Shown one piece after another: positions 5,318-7,138 of a DNA stretch of 7,138 nt (the first letter of the stretch is position 1; every line of letters starts with the position of its first letter). The position numbers and the translations under genes were made by a program. Source of the DNA: a bacterium UBP17_UBA6191 (GTDB taxonomy: Bacteria; Muiribacteriota; UBA6191); assembly GCA_002422125.1 (NCBI GenBank), contig DITF01000143.1:32739-39876 (forward strand), written 5' to 3'. The notes beneath the pieces are model-generated. The model worked only from the letters and a program-made list of their open reading frames with translations. It did no database searches and was not told where the DNA came from.

Positions 5318-7138
5318 ATGAAACTCTTCAGAAGTTGTATTTATGTATGTTTGTATTTGTATGTAGTCGGTCATTTGATGGCGAATGGCTATCAGGTCTG
5401 TGTAAGTAATGCTTCCGCAAATCAGACTGTGGTTCAGGAAACACAAAAATACTCTGATCTGGCTGATGGCTATACTCTGTATGCTATGGACGCCAAAGGC
5501 TGGTTACATCACTGGGACCATCTGGCTTTAAAGAAAATTAACAACCGGGCCCATAGCTTACAGTCTCGTCCGCTGACTCATCTGCGGCGCGGGCAGGGCT
5601 ACATCATTAAGACAACCGGTAGCTGTGAGTCGGAAGAGGTCAGGACTAGGCAGAACCTTAAATTTTTGAATGATGGCTGGATTTTATTTGGTTTTGGCAA
5701 CCCAAATTCCTTCGCTTTTAATGATTTGAAAATTTCTGATCCTCTCGGCAATCCTGTTTCTCAGAGGGTTCAGGAAATGATGATATTTGACAATCAATCC
5801 AACCGATGGATTGATATCACAGGTGGGATTGTAAAGCCCTTTCAGCCTGTATTGATTCGTGGAGTCGCAGGCACTAAAATCGAGCTGGATAGCGCCTCTG
5901 ATACAGTGGAGCTTGAGGCAACTCCCAATCAAGCCCGCTCTTCGCGCTTTATCAGTTTAAGTAGAGCAGAGGGCAGCAAGCCGGCGGTTCAATTGGAGGC
6001 TCAGGCTGGACTGGGTTCTAACATTCAAAGACTGTACTGGCAAACTGCTTATTCAGGTGTAACAAGTGATTCCAGTGAAGTTTTACTGAACTCTCCCCGA
6101 TCCAGTGCACATGTTTATCGTGAAATCTTAAAAGGGGAATTGGTAGATCGCATACGGGCCAGAATGCAACTCAGTGATGGAACTTGGATGGAATCAGACT
6201 GGTTGGCATTGGACCCAATTTCTGGTGGGTGGAACTTAAGTGAAATTTTTGAAAAGCTTAATTACAGAGGCGAAAGCACCTCTGGGCTGAGATTGGTTGT
6301 AAATCAGATTGAGAACACAGCCGGGATCTTGCCGCTAGGGTATGCTTCGGCTCGTTTACAGTCGATTGTGGTTAGTCTCTCTGGGGCTGATTTTTCTACC
6401 CAATCATTCCAGTTTTCTGGTTTTGAGACCTCAGCTAGTATTCCTGTGCCGTTTGGAACCAATCGCAGGATTGATCTGAGTTATTTTGATGATTCCGGTG
6501 ATTTGTTACGCAAGGGGACCAAAGTTTTTAATGCAACTGCGGTTGGCGCAGCCATTGCACCCGATGCAGTACCCACTGGGATTCCTTCCCCACTGGCATC
6601 TGTGGGTTCGATGGCATTTCTGACATCCTTGGATCTGTCCTTCTCCCTGAGTGAAAATGTGACCGGAGCTACCCTAGTCATTTTGGAAGGGGTTGCCAAC
6701 CCAAAATCTCTACGGAGCACCCAGTCTTTGATTAAGGTGACGAATTTTTCGGCCTCAATAACTGCTAGCACAACCTATCAGATTTTTGTGGAAATGCAGG
6801 ATGGCCGAAGAGGGGGAACTTTTAGCTATCACTATGTTAAAACTAACATACCTGAAATTATTAGTTCCGTTAGTGGTCTGTTACCGCAAACTGGCAACTA
6901 CTTCACAAACTCAGCCCAACTTGAAGTTAATAGTACAATTCCTAATTCCAGAGTGTATTACACATCGGATGGCAGCACACCAACACTTAGTTCTGCAAAT
7001 GCACCTGCTCCCTTAAGCGTTGTTGCCACCCAATCAACAACCTTTCGCTATTTTGTGCTCTCTCCCTTTGGATATGTATCCAGTATTGAAACTAGAGAAA
7101 TTTTTAAAACAGTGATTCCGAATCTGTTGGTCACAGGT
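5318..7138 (+). CDS. Large secreted multidomain protein with chitobiase C-terminal-like domain, 3' end cut by window edge
   Basis: An uninterrupted frame of 607 codons runs from ATG 5318 to the window end with no stop. Residues 1-22 are a Sec signal peptide (Lys2, Arg5, a Tyr/Val/Leu-rich core, likely cleavage after HLMA). Residues 48-97 and 117-183 look like two copies of one module: each begins L-x-D-G-(Y/W)-x-L-(Y/F), has a tryptophan mid-way and ends in a (Y/V)-(I/L)-I-(K/R) strand. Such 'GW' modules recur in secreted surface proteins. The only mature cysteines, 28 and 103, flank the first copy and could form a disulfide. Residues about 200-300 and 340-510 are beta-rich and Ig-like but unassigned. 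Residues about 515-598 match the chitobiase/beta-hexosaminidase C-terminal-like domain, with the hallmark YYTSDGSTPT at 547-556. No catalytic motif is visible. A cell-surface or extracellular binding role is inferred; an enzyme domain may lie beyond the window. The SD is 6 nt before the start. Confidence 0.85.
   Translation, partial: MKLFRSCIYVCLYLYVVGHLMANGYQVCVSNASANQTVVQETQKYSDLADGYTLYAMDAKGWLHHWDHLALKKINNRAHSLQSRPLTHLRRGQGYIIKTTGSCESEEVRTRQNLKFLNDGWILFGFGNPNSFAFNDLKISDPLGNPVSQRVQEMMIFDNQSNRWIDITGGIVKPFQPVLIRGVAGTKIELDSASDTVELEATPNQARSSRFISLSRAEGSKPAVQLEAQAGLGSNIQRLYWQTAYSGVTSDSSEVLLNSPRSSAHVYREILKGELVDRIRARMQLSDGTWMESDWLALDPISGGWNLSEIFEKLNYRGESTSGLRLVVNQIENTAGILPLGYASARLQSIVVSLSGADFSTQSFQFSGFETSASIPVPFGTNRRIDLSYFDDSGDLLRKGTKVFNATAVGAAIAPDAVPTGIPSPLASVGSMAFLTSLDLSFSLSENVTGATLVILEGVANPKSLRSTQSLIKVTNFSASITASTTYQIFVEMQDGRRGGTFSYHYVKTNIPEIISSVSGLLPQTGNYFTNSAQLEVNSTIPNSRVYYTSDGSTPTLSSANAPAPLSVVATQSTTFRYFVLSPFGYVSSIETREIFKTVIPNLLVTG

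Noticed and set aside
5164..5319. 52-residue N-terminal extension of the CIA30 protein
   Set aside because: The extra residues do not resemble the family, would overlap the start of the divergent gene and ignore the well-placed SD at 5169-5174.
5336..5375. TGTAT/TTTGTATG-type low-complexity stretch resembling a microsatellite
   Set aside because: The units are irregular and encode the Tyr/Val/Leu-rich signal peptide core, which explains the bias.
5182..5409. 75-codon plus-strand frame across the divergent spacer
   Set aside because: It overlaps the signal-peptide region of the large secreted protein in another frame and has no recognisable feature.
6481..6771. 96-codon minus-strand frame
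   Set aside because: Antisense shadow inside the secreted protein's continuous frame, with no SD or domain.
1..7138. Defence system, toxin-antitoxin, CRISPR or mobile element
   Set aside because: No nuclease, methylase, transposase, integrase, spaced direct repeats or small paired toxin-antitoxin frames were seen on either strand.

Overview
The window holds six protein-coding genes, two of them cut by the window edges. No tRNA, rRNA, CRISPR array, insertion sequence or phage gene was seen. It looks like ordinary bacterial chromosome: GC is moderate by eye, Shine-Dalgarno (SD) sites precede most genes, and two proteins carry Sec signal peptides. The fused 2-oxoacid:ferredoxin oxidoreductase points to a ferredoxin-based, probably anaerobic or microaerophilic central metabolism. 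The sequence alone does not settle the phylum.

Layout. (1) Minus strand, 1-2378: a two-gene operon for a two-subunit 2-oxoacid (probably 2-oxoglutarate):ferredoxin oxidoreductase. The fused gamma-alpha subunit comes first (korA-like, 2378 to 579), then the beta subunit (korB-like, 582 into the left edge), with a 4-bp ATGA overlap. (2) Plus strand, 2449-3537: a 362-residue, probably cytoplasmic protein with HEAT-like helical repeats, divergent from korA across 70 bp, with a GTG start and no visible SD. (3) Minus strand, 3550-4590: a secreted, mainly helical protein of 346 residues with an acidic Ala/Glu/Pro linker, family not recognised. It converges on gene (2) with a 12-bp gap, and a strong hairpin lies over the last codons of (2). 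(4) Minus strand, 4663-5163: a 166-residue CIA30-domain protein. (5) Plus strand, from 5318 to the right edge: a secreted protein of at least 607 residues with a duplicated N-terminal 'GW' module, Ig-like beta-rich regions and a chitobiase/beta-hexosaminidase C-terminal-like domain. It diverges from (4) across 154 bp.

How the genes relate. Only korA-korB is a clear functional unit: oxidative decarboxylation of a 2-oxoacid with CoA, passing electrons to a separate ferredoxin. The other genes are hypothetical or known only at domain level, and nothing ties them into one pathway. I found no convincing evidence of a new multi-gene system. The items most worth a second look are the modular secreted protein running off the right edge, the hairpin shared by the convergent genes, and the HEAT-like protein facing korAB.
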